NCBI GenBank assembly: GCA_033764055.1
Contig: JANRJI010000120.1
Location: 36,696 to 100,695, forward strand
Length of the DNA: 64,000 bases
Source of the DNA: Ga0077555 sp033764055
GTDB lineage: Bacteria > Pseudomonadota > Alphaproteobacteria > Rhizobiales > Hyphomicrobiaceae
Direction of reading: 5' to 3'
This document shows, one piece after another, positions 63,796 to 64,000 of this stretch. The notes below the pieces were generated by a model. The model had not been told where the DNA came from, ran no database searches, and saw only the letters and a program-made list of their open reading frames with translations. The position numbers and the translations under genes are program-made. The first letter of the stretch is position 1. Every line of letters starts with the position of its first letter.

Positions 63796-63828
63796 ATATG
63801 TGGGACGGCATCGCGCAAAATCAACAGG
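63796..63828 (-). promoter_or_regulatory. Possible RpoH (heat-shock) promoter of hsp20
   Basis: On the minus strand GTTGATTTT (-35 near 63819-63824) and CCCACATAT (-10 at 63796-63804) are about 16 bp apart. The C-rich -10 core resembles the alphaproteobacterial RpoH consensus (CTTGA and CYATAT). Weak matches exist in any sequence, so confidence is low. Confidence 0.4.
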
Positions 63829-63864
63829 GTGGCACAACGGCACCACGCCGCCGGGCGGTCCCTA

Positions 63865-64000
63865 GGAGCCTGTCCGAGTAGTCGGTGGATTTTCCGGTGC
63901 GAGTCGGATTCTGTCCAGGGGTATGAGCAAACACTATCGCCCCTGGAAGATCGACCAGACGCAGCTGCTGCCTGCGAGCGTCGAGGATTATGTGCCTGAG
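63865..64000 (+). mobile_element. IS1182-type insertion sequence, left end (cut by window edge)
   Basis: GGAGCCTGTCCGAGTA at about 63865 is typical of the terminal inverted repeat of IS1182-family elements, followed 42 bp later by the transposase start. The right end lies beyond the window. The end sits about 36 bp from the -35 of the putative hsp20 promoter, which faces the other way. Confidence 0.8.
63923..64000 (+). CDS. IS1182 family transposase, N-terminal 26 residues (partial)
   Basis: The sequence from ATG 63923 to the window end is MSKHYRPWKIDQTQLLPASV followed by EDYVPE. This is the characteristic IS1182 transposase start (KHYRxWxxDQxxLLPxSV). The rest is outside the window. It is too short to judge whether the element is intact. 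Confidence 0.88.
   Translation, partial: MSKHYRPWKIDQTQLLPASVEDYVPE

Noticed and set aside
1..64000. tRNA, rRNA or other structured RNA genes
   Set aside because: I looked for the conserved TTCGA arm and rRNA landmarks and saw none; a covariance-model scan would be decisive.

Overview
The window is GC-rich, densely packed bacterial DNA that reads as a chromosomal segment of an alphaproteobacterium, most likely order Hyphomicrobiales (Rhizobiales). The evidence is family content and gene order: a TimA/Tim44-like gene divergent from fxsA with mltA and smr behind it, prfA-prmC followed by a DUF4167 gene, an Hsp20 gene followed by DUF1150, a DUF1236 protein, and an alphaproteobacterial direct-repeat LexA box before an imuA-imuB-dnaE2 cassette. 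I found no rRNA or tRNA gene. The species cannot be fixed from what is visible.

Layout. 1-10.7 kb: the 3' end of an AsmA-type gene, a flavin monooxygenase divergent from a glyoxalase-fold gene, an FkbM methyltransferase, small secreted proteins including a repeat-bearing DUF1236 protein, a glutathionylspermidine synthase-like ATP-grasp enzyme, an S49 peptidase gene whose last codons are frameshifted, and an AEC transporter. 10.8-15.9 kb: a prkA-yeaH-spoVR stress operon on the minus strand. 16.5-24.1 kb: a catabolic block of two acyl-CoA dehydrogenases separated by a 40-bp tandem repeat array, a quinone-reductase-like enzyme, an MmgE/PrpD protein, a GNAT enzyme and a ThDP enzyme. 24.3-28.4 kb: two TadE/G-like pilus proteins, a TetR regulator, a GST and a membrane hydrolase.

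28.5-46 kb is mostly housekeeping: prmB-prfA-prmC (ribosome and release-factor methylation), DUF4167, two RNA-methyltransferase-like genes, polA, a DMT exporter, short-chain dehydrogenases, and smr-mltA-timA. 46.5-50.7 kb: fxsA, gamma-glutamyltransferase, and two adjacent Asp/Glu-racemase-superfamily genes, of which only one keeps the catalytic cysteines. 50.9-57.3 kb: the SOS mutagenesis cassette imuA-imuB-dnaE2 with a LexA box. 57.7-63.7 kb: an L,D-transpeptidase, a double-NIPSNAP protein, tesB, a UbiH-type monooxygenase, an M15 peptidase, and hsp20-DUF1150. The right edge cuts an IS1182-type insertion sequence.

The most unusual signal is a small palindromic repeat family (stem GGWTGC/GCAWCC around a 6-base loop, period 39-40 bp). 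It occurs as a four-copy array between the acyl-CoA dehydrogenase genes and as an in-frame double insertion inside dnaE2. The stems differ by a compensated base pair, which suggests a mobile or folded element rather than chance. No wholly new multi-gene system is evident.
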